Below are positions 23,054 to 31,712 of a DNA stretch of 64,000 nucleotides, one piece after another. A program made the position numbers and the translations under genes. Below the pieces are notes generated by a model. That model did no database searches, was not told the origin of the DNA, and saw only the letters and a program-made list of their open reading frames with translations. Within the stretch, counting starts at the first letter, position 1. Each line of letters begins with the position of its first letter. Source of the stretch: Streptomyces odontomachi (GTDB lineage: Bacteria > Actinomycetota > Actinomycetes > Streptomycetales > Streptomycetaceae); the NCBI RefSeq assembly GCF_024435355.1, contig NZ_JAMJWG010000026.1, positions 62,001-126,000 on the forward strand, in the 5' to 3' direction.

Positions 23054-25435
23054 TTACGCGCATCTGCCCACGCGCTCCGCAGCCAGGCAGGCGCGGACCA
23101 TTGTGATCCGGACCGTGGGACCGCCGATGCCGCACTTGATGACGTAGAAGAGGAAGATGTTGGTCGCGGTGACGGCCAGCGCGTAGACCCATTCGTCGTG
23201 CAGGACCCCCGCGTAGAGGAAGCTGCCGATGGTCAGCACGATCACGGCGTAGAAGAGCGACGTCGGCGCCCACTGGGAGAACGACAACAGACCGGTGATC
23301 TTGGTGTCGTCACGGGCGACGGTGCTCAATCCGAGCTGCCGTGAGCGGGCGACCACCGCCTGGATGAAGGCCAGGGTCAGATAGTTCGAGACCGCGGTGA
23401 TGCACTGCCCGATCGCGGAGTTGATCGGCCACCAGCGCACGTCGACCAGGGTGGCCGTCATCACGAGCGTGCACGGTGCCACGGCCATGATCCGCATGAT
23501 CGTCTCGGCGCCCAGGGCCAGCCTGCTCGTCCGGCCGGCCCTGCGACCAAGGACCAGCGGCGTCAGACCAGAGAACAGCATCTCGTAGTACTTGGGCGCC
23601 GCGATGGCGTAGGAGAGCCCGACCATGCGCTCGGGCAGGTTGGCCCGCCAGTCGGGCACCGTGTAGCCTCCGTGCCGCCACCGGTCGACGATGGGCAGCT
23701 CGCCGGGTCGGTGACTGACGTGCTGGGCCAGGTCGACCAGGTGGTTCCCCCAGGACAGGTTCAGGTCTCGCAGCAGCCAGGTGATGACGGTGGCGTTCGT
23801 GATCGCCCAGATCACCGCCGCGAGGAACGACCAGGCGAGCAGCCAGTTGGTGAACGGCATGCCGTTCGCTGCCCCGCGCACACCCTGCTGTCGGCGCATC
23901 CGCCACAGCCGCCACTCGCGGCCCGGGGCTCCGGCCAGGGGCCGGACGAGTTCGCGAAGCGCCCGCCAGCCCGTCTCGGTCCGAAGCTCGGTGGTGCCCT
24001 CTTCGGCGGCCTGCACCATCTCCAGCTCCGCCAGGAAGCTGTCCTTCAGCCGGGCGAACGAGAAGTCCGATGCGTCACCGGGGGTGAAGATGAGCAGCCG
24101 GCGTGCCGGACTGGCGTCGATCAGGTCCTCAAGGAAGCGCGCCAGCAGCATGGCGCGCACGTAGAAGATGTCCGGAACGATTCCGTCGGCGCTGCCACGT
24201 CCGCAGCCGAAGAAGATCAGCAGTTGACCGAGCGAGTAGAGGTCTGCCCGCGCGATGTCGTGGTCGCCCGCCCTGACCTCCGGAGCGATGAAGGCCGCGT
24301 CGGCGCTCGTCGTCCCGGTGATCGCATGGGTGTAGAGGTAGTTCCGGCCGAGGTCGATGAGCTTGAACGCGCCATCGGCGTCGGCAACGATGATGTTGGA
24401 AGGCGACAGGTCCGCGTGGACGCCCTGGAACCGGTTGGCCTGCGGATCCTCCCGGGCGATGCGCTGGAGTTCCTCCAGGGCCTCGAAAAGCAGCAATCCC
24501 TTGGATCTGAGCCGGTCGAGCCGGAGGGAACGCTCCGTTCCCGCACCGCCGTCCTCCTGGACCGACTCCTCGTGGATGATCTCCGTGAGGGTTCTCCCCG
24601 CGACGAAGTCCATCAGGATCCAGCTGTCGAAGCTCGCCCAGATGTGCACCAGATGGCGGGCGCTGGTACCTGAGGTGTCGTACTTCTCGGCGTACTCGCG
24701 GGTGGCGTGTGCGATGGTCTGGATCCTGGTGAACGGGTAGAGGATCAGCTTGAGGGCGAAGCTCGGGCGGATGCCATGGACGCTTCGTGCGGTGCTGCCG
24801 CGCAGGATGATCGAGGTACTGCCGTGCCGGTGGAACCGCAATCCCCGCCACTCCATGGCCTGCCACTCCTGCACGGCGGAACCCAGCCCGGCGGACGGTG
24901 CCGCGCGCCGCTGACCGGGCGGCGGCTGCGGGCTGTAGACCTCGCCGATGGTCTCGGCCAGCGCCGCTTGCCCGATCAGCACGCCGCATACGCCGTCGCA
25001 GTCATGCGTGAGCGCCCACCCGCTGCGATCGGCCATGCCCGACGGGTGCGGCACCGAGCGGCGCGCCTCGGATTCGGTGAGGCTGAGCAGGGTCAGCAGG
25101 AAGAGAGCAACGAACCCGAAGGGCGCGGCTGCCGTCTCCTGCTGCCGGTCATCCAGCTCCCGGTAGCCCAGGCACCAGGGAACCAGGGTGTCGATGGTGG
25201 CTTCCCTGCTGCCGATCCCGAATCTGCCGTCGAATGAGCGCTGGTCCACTGGGATGTCCTGGAGTAGCCGCCGCCACAGCTCAAGCCGGCGCGTCCGGCG
25301 CCGGTTGGTCTCCTGAAGGCCGCTCGGCGGTAGCTCCAAGAGATCGCTCAGCTGTGTCAGGTGCGGGTCGTCGTACCCCGTCAGAGTGCGTAACGCCGCG
25401 AGGAGTGGATCCAGCGAAGCGCTGTGGTTGGCCAT
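23054..25435 (-). CDS. Protein-kinase-like protein with C-terminal membrane domain
   Basis: 793 residues. An N-terminal helical region (1-200, with a hydrophobic stretch AAAPFGFVALFLLTLLSL near 105-120) precedes a kinase domain at about 200-480. Core residues are intact: Lys229 in FALKLILYP, HADLSPSN at 340-347 as catalytic loop, LIDLG with Asp361 as metal-binding Asp, and APEVRAGDHDIARADLYSLG. About six hydrophobic segments follow from 555 to 785 (AWSFLAAVIWAITNATVI, VLTIGSFLYAGVL and others). It overlaps the 3' end of a patatin-like phospholipase gene by 155 bases on the same strand, suggesting a joint function. I know no described family with this order of domains. Base composition is somewhat lower in GC than the neighbours. 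Confidence 0.75.
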   Translation of the reverse strand: MANHSASLDPLLAALRTLTGYDDPHLTQLSDLLELPPSGLQETNRRRTRRLELWRRLLQDIPVDQRSFDGRFGIGSREATIDTLVPWCLGYRELDDRQQETAAAPFGFVALFLLTLLSLTESEARRSVPHPSGMADRSGWALTHDCDGVCGVLIGQAALAETIGEVYSPQPPPGQRRAAPSAGLGSAVQEWQAMEWRGLRFHRHGSTSIILRGSTARSVHGIRPSFALKLILYPFTRIQTIAHATREYAEKYDTSGTSARHLVHIWASFDSWILMDFVAGRTLTEIIHEESVQEDGGAGTERSLRLDRLRSKGLLLFEALEELQRIAREDPQANRFQGVHADLSPSNIIVADADGAFKLIDLGRNYLYTHAITGTTSADAAFIAPEVRAGDHDIARADLYSLGQLLIFFGCGRGSADGIVPDIFYVRAMLLARFLEDLIDASPARRLLIFTPGDASDFSFARLKDSFLAELEMVQAAEEGTTELRTETGWRALRELVRPLAGAPGREWRLWRMRRQQGVRGAANGMPFTNWLLAWSFLAAVIWAITNATVITWLLRDLNLSWGNHLVDLAQHVSHRPGELPIVDRWRHGGYTVPDWRANLPERMVGLSYAIAAPKYYEMLFSGLTPLVLGRRAGRTSRLALGAETIMRIMAVAPCTLVMTATLVDVRWWPINSAIGQCITAVSNYLTLAFIQAVVARSRQLGLSTVARDDTKITGLLSFSQWAPTSLFYAVIVLTIGSFLYAGVLHDEWVYALAVTATNIFLFYVIKCGIGGPTVRITMVRACLAAERVGRCA

Positions 25436-26483
25436 CTGTGGTGTCCACCATCGTCAGTTTCGGCATGGCACGGATGCTGCTGCGGCGAAGCTGTACGGAG
25501 GGCCTTCCCTCGGTGGCGCAGAACGCGATTCCGTAGGCCGTTCGGGCATTTTCCAGGAGCTGGTGGTGGCGCAGCTCATGCCGCTTCAGCTCGGTCATCC
25601 ACGGCAACGGCGCCAGGTCGAGGACGTAGGCCGGATCGGCCTCGGGAGCCGTCCGCGTGCGGTGCAGCCATGCCTGGTCGCTGTGTTTCTGGATGATCGC
25701 CGCCAGGTAGCCGTCGCCGAGACCGCGGCTCATGCGCTCCAGGTGCGCACGGGTGTACCGGTGCATCAGGGTGAAGCCGTCGCTGGGTTCGCGCATCGGC
25801 CGGGTACTGAGGGACAGGACGTGTGTGCAGCCGTCGTTGATCGCAAGCCGGAACGGCAGGGCCGTGAGCACTCCGCCGTCGACGGCGCGCCGGCCGTCGG
25901 CCATCTGCACCGTGCCCGGAACGGCGATGGGGAGCCAGGCGGAGGCCCGCAGCGCCTCCTTGAGCTCCGAACGGGACGCGAAGTCCCTTAACACCACGGT
26001 CTGGAGGGCGTCGACATCGGTGATCGGGATCGCCAACGGAATCTCTGACCTGAGGACCGCCTCGTAGTCCAGCGGCTTGACCCGCTCCATGACATGGTCG
26101 AAGGCGTAGTCGAGGCCGAGGATCGGAAGCCGGCGCAGGGCGCGGGAGAAATCCACGAATTTCTTGGTCGTCAGGTCGTCGTAGTAGATCGACAGGGGGT
26201 ACCAGGTCTCTCCGGCCAGAAAGTAGGCGCCGTTGATCCCCCCGGAGGAACAGCCGTAGACCACGTCGAAGGCGTCCTTGAAACCGTAGTCTTCGAGTTC
26301 GGTCAGCATGGCCGCCGAGATCACCCCGCGCATACCACCGCCCTCGACGGCCAGTGCCACCTTGGCGCCGTCGTCGCGCTGCCCGGGCCGGCTCCCGGAC
26401 GCGCGGCGGGCGCGCAGGACCTCCAGGACCGGATGTGCTGGATCCCAGTGTTCGGATGCACCGTCAACGTCGCTGGTCGGCAT
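25281..26483 (-). CDS. Patatin-like phospholipase
   Basis: 400 residues from the ATG at 26483. It has the full patatin catalytic set: oxyanion loop GGGMRG at 48-53, nucleophile elbow GCSSG with Ser79, and the dyad Asp202 in AVDGG. Patatins hydrolyse membrane phospholipids or other acyl esters. No signal peptide is seen, so it acts from inside the cell. The last 50 residues (from about 25435 down) have poor third-position GC and overlap the start of the kinase gene, whose frame looks the better coding one there. The tail is probably a read-through extension. Patatins are known effectors in several anti-phage systems, and here the partner would be a membrane kinase (inference only). Confidence 0.85.
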   Translation of the reverse strand: MPTSDVDGASEHWDPAHPVLEVLRARRASGSRPGQRDDGAKVALAVEGGGMRGVISAAMLTELEDYGFKDAFDVVYGCSSGGINGAYFLAGETWYPLSIYYDDLTTKKFVDFSRALRRLPILGLDYAFDHVMERVKPLDYEAVLRSEIPLAIPITDVDALQTVVLRDFASRSELKEALRASAWLPIAVPGTVQMADGRRAVDGGVLTALPFRLAINDGCTHVLSLSTRPMREPSDGFTLMHRYTRAHLERMSRGLGDGYLAAIIQKHSDQAWLHRTRTAPEADPAYVLDLAPLPWMTELKRHELRHHQLLENARTAYGIAFCATEGRPSVQLRRSSIRAMPKLTMVDTTDGQPQRFAGSTPRGVTHSDGVRRPAPDTAERSLGATAERPSGDQPAPDAPA

Positions 26484-26580
26484 GGCCCCCCACAGTCGAT
26501 CAGGTACCTGATTCCCACGGCACGGCACGCTCAAATCACTGTGCCAGACCCGACCTTCGCTTCTCGCCAAACACAGGAAA

Positions 26581-26613
26581 GAGGGGGGCGGACCGTTCCG
26601 GTCCGCCCCCCTC
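26581..26613 (-). terminator. Terminator of ABC importer operon
   Basis: A perfect hairpin: 14-base arms GAGGGGGGCGGACC and GGTCCGCCCCCCTC around the loop GTTCC, 31 bases after the last permease gene. On the transcribed strand TTTCC follows. Strong intrinsic terminator candidate. Confidence 0.8.
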
Positions 26614-26644
26614 GGGGTGCGAGGGGACTGACCCCCCTCAGCCG

Positions 26645-27583
26645 TTACTTCACCGCCCCGGCCATCACGCCGGACACGAACTGCCGCTGGAAGGCGAAGA
26701 ACACCGCCAGCGGGATCACCATGGAGATGAACGCGCCGGGCGCCAGGATGTCGACGTTGCTGCCGAACTGCCGTACCTGCGTCTGGAGCGCCACCGTGAT
26801 CGGCTGGCTGTCCGCGTCGGAGAAGATCAGCGCGACCAGCATGTCGTTCCACACCCACAGGAACTGGAAGATCCCCAGCGAGGCGATGGCCGGGCCGCCC
26901 AGCGGCATCACGACACGGAAGAACAGCCGTAGCTCACCCGCGCCGTCCAGCCGTGCCGCCTCCAGCAGCGACACCGGGATCTCCGCGAAGAAGTTCCTCA
27001 AGAGGAAGATCGCGAACGGTAGACCGAAGCCGACGTGGAAGACGATCACGCCGATGATCGAGCCGAAGATCCCGATGCTGCCGAAGAGCTTGGCGATCGG
27101 CAGCAGTGCCACCTGCACCGGCACCACCAGCAGCCCGACCACCCCGACGAACCACCAGTCGCGGCCGGGGAACTGCATCCACGCGAACGCGTAGCCCGCC
27201 AGCGAACCGATCACCACGACGAGCAGCGTCGCCGGAACGGTGATCAGCAGCGAGTTCACCAGGGAGTCGGTGATGGACGAGTTCTCCAGCAGGTTCTGGT
27301 AGCTGTGGAAGGTCAGCTTCGACGGTTCGCTGAACACCGTCCACCAGCCGCTCGCCGACATGTCGGTCGGCGTGCGCAGGGACGACAGCAGCAGGCCGAT
27401 GGTGGGCATCAGCCAGAACAGCGCCACCACGATCAGGGCCACCTGGAGCACGCCACCGCTGACCCGGCCCGCGATCCGTGCGCCCAGCGACCGCTCGTCG
27501 GCCGGTCCTGAACCGGCGGTGGACGGGGCGGGCTTCGGCGTCTTGACGACCACGTCCTGCGCGGTCTGGCTCTCGGCACTCAT
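26645..27583 (-). CDS. Sugar ABC transporter permease, MalG type
   Basis: 312 residues from the ATG at 27583, sharing ATGA with the stop of the upstream permease gene. After a Pro/Ser-rich cytoplasmic leader come six membrane segments. The EAA loop is VSLLEAARLDGAGELRLFF, about where MalG-type permeases contact the ATPase. The C-terminus ends in SGVMAGAVK, as usual for the family. No ATP-binding gene is in the operon, so a shared MsiK-type ATPase is expected, as in other Streptomyces sugar importers (family knowledge). Confidence 0.92.
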   Translation of the reverse strand: MSAESQTAQDVVVKTPKPAPSTAGSGPADERSLGARIAGRVSGGVLQVALIVVALFWLMPTIGLLLSSLRTPTDMSASGWWTVFSEPSKLTFHSYQNLLENSSITDSLVNSLLITVPATLLVVVIGSLAGYAFAWMQFPGRDWWFVGVVGLLVVPVQVALLPIAKLFGSIGIFGSIIGVIVFHVGFGLPFAIFLLRNFFAEIPVSLLEAARLDGAGELRLFFRVVMPLGGPAIASLGIFQFLWVWNDMLVALIFSDADSQPITVALQTQVRQFGSNVDILAPGAFISMVIPLAVFFAFQRQFVSGVMAGAVK

Positions 27584-28929
27584 CGCTGCGCCTCCTTCCT
27601 GAGCCGTCGGATGTTGAACCACATCACCGGTACGACCAGCAGCAGGAGCAGGATCGCGATCGCGCTGGCGACACCGGGCTTCTGCTCGGCGAAGGCCGAG
27701 CGGTACAGCTGGAGCGCCAGCACGTTGGCGTCGTCCTGCGACGAGCCGGGGGCGATGATGAAGACCAGGTCGAAGATCTTCAGCACATTGATCATCAGGG
27801 TGACCAGGACGACCGCGAGCACCGGCGCCAGCAGCGGCACCGTGATCCGGCGGAACACCTGCCACTCGTTCGCCCCGTCGACCCGGGCCGCCTCCAGCAG
27901 CTCCCGCGGCATGCCGGCCAGGCCCGCCGCGATCAGCACCATGGCGAAACCGGCCCACATCCATACGTACGAGCCGATGATGGCGGGCGTCACGAGCGTC
28001 GGGCCGAGCCACTCGACCCCGTTGTACGGCTCCCGGAAGTTGCTGCCGGGCAGCCGCAGCTGCGCACCGTCCGCCTTGGCCGACAGGGTGAACGTCCCGT
28101 CGGCGGCGGCCGTCGTGGAGTCCACGACCTCGCCGCCCTTGACGGCCTCGATCTTCATCCCGGAGTAGCCCAGCTCGGACGCGTCCACACCCCCACGGGT
28201 GCCGACGCCCTTGCCGCGGGTGAAGTCCTGCCACGTCGTGCCCGTCACCTTGCCCGACGCGGTCTTGGCGGCCTTCGCGGGCTTGGCGGCGTTCGGCATC
28301 TGCTCGGGCGCGACACCCACCATCGGCAGCACCACCGGCTGCCCGGCGTGCACCGTCGCCTTGGTGATGTACGCGCCCCCGTCCGCCGGCTTCAGCGGCG
28401 ACTCGGCGCCCGGGTGGGCCTTGGGGAAGGAGGACGACTCCGCGAAGGTGTCGTGCACCCCCACCCACACGGCGTTCGCCGCGCCCAGCTCGGGGTCCTG
28501 CTCGTACACCAGCCGGAAGATGATGCCCGCGGCCAGCATGGAGATCGCCATCGGCATGAAGACGACCAGCTTGAACGCGGTGCCCCAACGGACCCGTTCG
28601 GTCAACACCGCGAAGATCAGGCCCAGCGCGGTGGCCACGGTGGGCGCGACCAGCACCCAGATCGCGGTGTTCTTGATCGCCGTCAGGATGCCGTCGTCGC
28701 TGAACAGGCTCTGGTAGTTGTCCAGGCCGACGAAGCCGCTCCCCGAGTTGCTCAGGAAGCTACGGACCAGCGAATACCCGATCGGGTAGACCACGAGCGC
28801 ACCCAGCAGCACCAGCGCGGGCAGCAGGAACAACACTGCCACCGTGCGACGGGTGCCGGTCACGCTCTTGCGTTTCTTCAGCGTGGGAGGCGCCGTTTCA
28901 CCGACGCCTCCCACGGCGGCCGACGTCAT
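27580..28929 (-). CDS. Sugar ABC transporter permease, MalF type with large extracellular insert
   Basis: 449 residues, about 130-150 more than usual actinobacterial MalF-type permeases. Six or so membrane segments are seen, with EAA loop MPRELLEAARVDGANEWQVF. Between a segment ending near residue 145 (IIFRLVYEQDP) and the next near 310 (VTPAIIGSYVWMW) lies a 150-residue soluble domain with Lys/Ala-rich and beta-like stretches. This recalls the large P2 loop of E. coli MalF, which contacts the binding protein, but the sequence does not look similar. It is preceded by the binding lipoprotein gene with six bases between. Confidence 0.9.
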   Translation of the reverse strand: MTSAAVGGVGETAPPTLKKRKSVTGTRRTVAVLFLLPALVLLGALVVYPIGYSLVRSFLSNSGSGFVGLDNYQSLFSDDGILTAIKNTAIWVLVAPTVATALGLIFAVLTERVRWGTAFKLVVFMPMAISMLAAGIIFRLVYEQDPELGAANAVWVGVHDTFAESSSFPKAHPGAESPLKPADGGAYITKATVHAGQPVVLPMVGVAPEQMPNAAKPAKAAKTASGKVTGTTWQDFTRGKGVGTRGGVDASELGYSGMKIEAVKGGEVVDSTTAAADGTFTLSAKADGAQLRLPGSNFREPYNGVEWLGPTLVTPAIIGSYVWMWAGFAMVLIAAGLAGMPRELLEAARVDGANEWQVFRRITVPLLAPVLAVVLVTLMINVLKIFDLVFIIAPGSSQDDANVLALQLYRSAFAEQKPGVASAIAILLLLLVVPVMWFNIRRLRKEAQR

Positions 28930-28935
28930 CAGCCG

Positions 28936-30348
28936 TCAGCCCCCGTACGCCTTCGCCGCGTCGGCCTCCAGCTTGGCCTGCGCACCCGCGACGTCCTTCG
29001 GGTTCGCCAGGAAGTCCTGGAGGTCCTTCCACTCGCCCTTGCCGGGCGTGCCACCGAACGACTGCGGCGCCTGGTCCGACATGTCGTAGCGGAAGTTGTC
29101 ACCCGCGTCGATCAGGGCCTTCGCCATCGAGCGCTGCTCGTCGTTCGGGTACGCGGTAAGCGGCACGTTCTTGTCCGGCGACAGGTAGCCGCCCGCCTGG
29201 GCCCAGACCGTGGCCGCGTCCGGCGAGGCGAGGAACGTCAGCAGGGCCTGGCTGGCCTTGGAGTCCTTCAGGACCACCGCCGCGTCACCGCCACTGACCA
29301 CCGGGGCCTCCTGGCCGACGGCCGGGAACGGGAAGATCTTCGCGTCCGTGCCGACCTTCGCCTTGGCGTCCTGGACGTTGGCCCCGGCGAAGTCCGCCTC
29401 GAAGACCATGCCCGCCTTCGGCTGGTCGCCACCGGTGAACGTCTGCTTCACCGAGTCGGGGAACGCCGTCTGGAGCGTCCCCTTGGCGCCACCCGCCAGG
29501 TAGTCCTTCTTGCCCCAGTACTCTCCGAGCGTGGTCAGCGCCTTCTTGACGGACGGGTCCGTCCACTTGATCTCGTGCTTGGCCAGCTTGTCGTACATCT
29601 CCGGGCCGGCCTGCGAGAGATAGACGTTCTCGAACCAGTCGGTGAGGACCCAGCCGTCCGAGCCGCCCACCGACATCGGCGTGACACCCGAGTCGTAGAC
29701 GGTCTGCGAGGTGGTCTGGAAATCCTTCCAGGTCTTCGGCTCCTTCGCCCCCGCGTTCGCGAAGACCTTGGTGTTGTACCAGATCAGCGACTTGTTGGCG
29801 GCCTTGAAGTACACGCCGTACTGCTTGCCGTCCACCTGGCCGATCTTCTGCCAGCCCGGCGAGTAGTTCTTCTTCAGCTGTGCCACGGCGTCGGGTCCGG
29901 CCGGCTTGGCCCACTTCTTGTCCACGGCCTGCTGGATGGCGCCGACCTGCGGCAGCATCGCCACGTCCGGCGGCGCACCGCCCGCGATCTTCGACCCGAG
30001 GTAGTTGATGATGGGGTCCTGGCCGGCGACATAGGTCACCTCGGCGCCGGTGCGCTTCTCGAACTCTGCCAGGACCTTCTTGAAGTTCTTCTGCTCCGTG
30101 CCGGTCCAGACCGCCGTCACCTGGAGCTTCTCACCGTCCAGCTTGGGGAGCTTGACCGTGTTCGGGACGCCCCCCGTGGCGCCCGTCTGGTCCTTGCCGC
30201 CCTTGTCCGCTTTGTCGTCGCCACCGCCGCACGCGCTGAGGGTGAGCACGAGCGCACCGGCGACCACCGCCGCCGCGGCCCGCGCGCTCCGCGCGGCTCT
30301 GGGCTCCCGCCCCATGGCGTTGCCCGACTGACGAGCTGTCTTGCGCAT
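28936..30348 (-). CDS. Sugar ABC transporter substrate-binding lipoprotein
   Basis: 470 residues from the ATG at 30348. The signal peptide ends in a lipobox VLTLSAC with Cys40 as the lipidated residue, followed by a Gly/Asp/Lys linker. The mature part is a family 1 solute-binding protein: VTAVWTGTEQKNFKKVLAEF, PPDVAMLPQVGAIQQ, YGVYFKAANKSLIWYNTKVF, GGDAAVVLKDSKASQ. It captures a sugar or oligosaccharide outside the membrane and delivers it to the two permeases encoded downstream. No regulator gene is adjacent. Substrate unknown. Confidence 0.92.
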   Translation of the reverse strand: MRKTARQSGNAMGREPRAARSARAAAAVVAGALVLTLSACGGGDDKADKGGKDQTGATGGVPNTVKLPKLDGEKLQVTAVWTGTEQKNFKKVLAEFEKRTGAEVTYVAGQDPIINYLGSKIAGGAPPDVAMLPQVGAIQQAVDKKWAKPAGPDAVAQLKKNYSPGWQKIGQVDGKQYGVYFKAANKSLIWYNTKVFANAGAKEPKTWKDFQTTSQTVYDSGVTPMSVGGSDGWVLTDWFENVYLSQAGPEMYDKLAKHEIKWTDPSVKKALTTLGEYWGKKDYLAGGAKGTLQTAFPDSVKQTFTGGDQPKAGMVFEADFAGANVQDAKAKVGTDAKIFPFPAVGQEAPVVSGGDAAVVLKDSKASQALLTFLASPDAATVWAQAGGYLSPDKNVPLTAYPNDEQRSMAKALIDAGDNFRYDMSDQAPQSFGGTPGKGEWKDLQDFLANPKDVAGAQAKLEADAAKAYGG

Positions 30349-30689
30349 CACGTCCCCGTTCCGTTCTCCATACGCGCCCGTGCCTCGCACAATGGTCGTG
30401 GGCGCTGTTCTGTGCGCTCTGGTCTACGCCCGGCCGCCAGCAAGCGGCAAGGGCGGCAACCCTACCGATCCGTTGATCGTGACGGGGTCGTGATGTGTTC
30501 CGGGAACCAGGTTCTGCGGCGATTCCGCTTTCGCCGCGGTGCGGCCTCGGCGGTTGATCGGCGCGGGGCGCGAAGGCGGCGCCCGCGGCGCCGCGCGGGG
30601 CTCCGGATGACGGGGGTTGCCGGGAGGGTGTGAGGCTGTGCGGAGGCCTCCTGACGTGCCGTCGACGCGTCGCCTGTCGATCACCGTCC
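30349..30689. other. Intergenic region upstream of ABC importer
   Basis: About 340 bases. It must contain the promoter of the leftward importer operon, but I see no clear palindrome or consensus elements. No gene is supported. Confidence 0.4.
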
Positions 30690-31540
30690 CAGCGGCGCCA
30701 GCAACGGCCAGGACATACCCGTTCGTAGGCGCCGGCCACGGCGAGGACCAGCGCGTCCTGGTGGCGGCGGCCGACGATCTGAAGTCCCACGGGGGTGCCG
30801 TCGACCCGTCCGGCCGGCACCGAGACCGCCGGCCGGGTGGCCGGACAGGTCGAACGGATAGGTCAGGCCCAGCGCGCCCCAGTGGTCGGTGTCCCGGCCG
30901 GCGGTGCTGCGGGGCATCGGGCCTTCGGCGGGGAAGGCGGCCGGCCGGGTCGTCGGGGTCGGCAGCAGGTCGAACCTGGCGAAGCCGTCGGCCAGTTCCC
31001 GCACCAGCCGGTGGCGGGCCTCGTGCGCTCCGATCACCTCGTCGGGCGTGGGGCGGCTTCGGCGTACCGGCGCGCCGTCACGTCCGACCGCGCCAGTTCC
31101 TCGGGCGCGGCGTGCCGGACCATCCGGCGTACCTCGGGGCCGACAGGGTACGGAACGCGGCGCCGCACCGGCCGTCCACCGTCACCTCCGCCGGCACCTC
31201 GCGGCCACCGATGGCGCCCGTCAGCGCCTCGGCCGCGCCCCGCACCACGGCCGCCACACGCGGCTCGCAGGGAACGAAGCCCAGCCCGGTCGACGGGGCG
31301 ATCCGCAACCCGCCCGGGTCCACGGTCGCCAGCTGCTCCTCGAAGGGCCGGGCGGGCGCGGGCAGCGACGCCGGGTCCGTCTCGTCGGTACCGCGGACCA
31401 CGTCCAGGAAGCGTGCGGTGCCGCGCACCGTGCGGGTGAGCACGCCGTGGTGGTCGTTGCCGGCCGAGCCGGGGAAGGCGGGACCCCGGGTCACCCGCCC
31501 GTACGTCCCCCCTCGGCCGCGCGTCCGACGGGCCTTCGCC
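30690..31540 (-). pseudogene. Amidase remnant, frameshifted and N-terminally truncated
   Basis: Three consecutive pieces of one amidase-signature-family protein are read in three frames on the - strand: RGPAFPGSAGNDHHGVLTRT through ATVDPGGLRIAPSTGLGF to LSAPRYAG; then IGAHEARHRLVRELADGF, FDLLPTPTTRPAAFPAEGP and LGLTYPFDLSGHPA; then PAGRVDGTPVGLQIVGRRHQ to AYERVCP. Shifts fall near 31130, 31052 and 30833. The N-terminal half with the catalytic Lys and the Gly/Ser-rich signature is absent. It is not functional as written unless the shifts are sequencing errors, and even then the front is missing. Confidence 0.8.
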
Positions 31541-31712
31541 CGACGGTGATCAGGCCGTCCTCCCCGGCTCCCACGGCGCATCGGGCCGCAAGCGAAGCCG
31601 AGCTTCGCCTGGGCGCGCCAGGGGGCATCGAGCGGCGCCGAGCGTCGCGGAACTCGCCGAAGGGCGCCGGCGGCGCCAGGGTGCCGGCGTCGGTTCCCGC
31701 CGCCGGCCCGCC

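Noticed and set aside
28348..30633. Rightward frame of 761 codons
   Set aside because: Antisense to the permease and binding-protein genes, with no domain seen.
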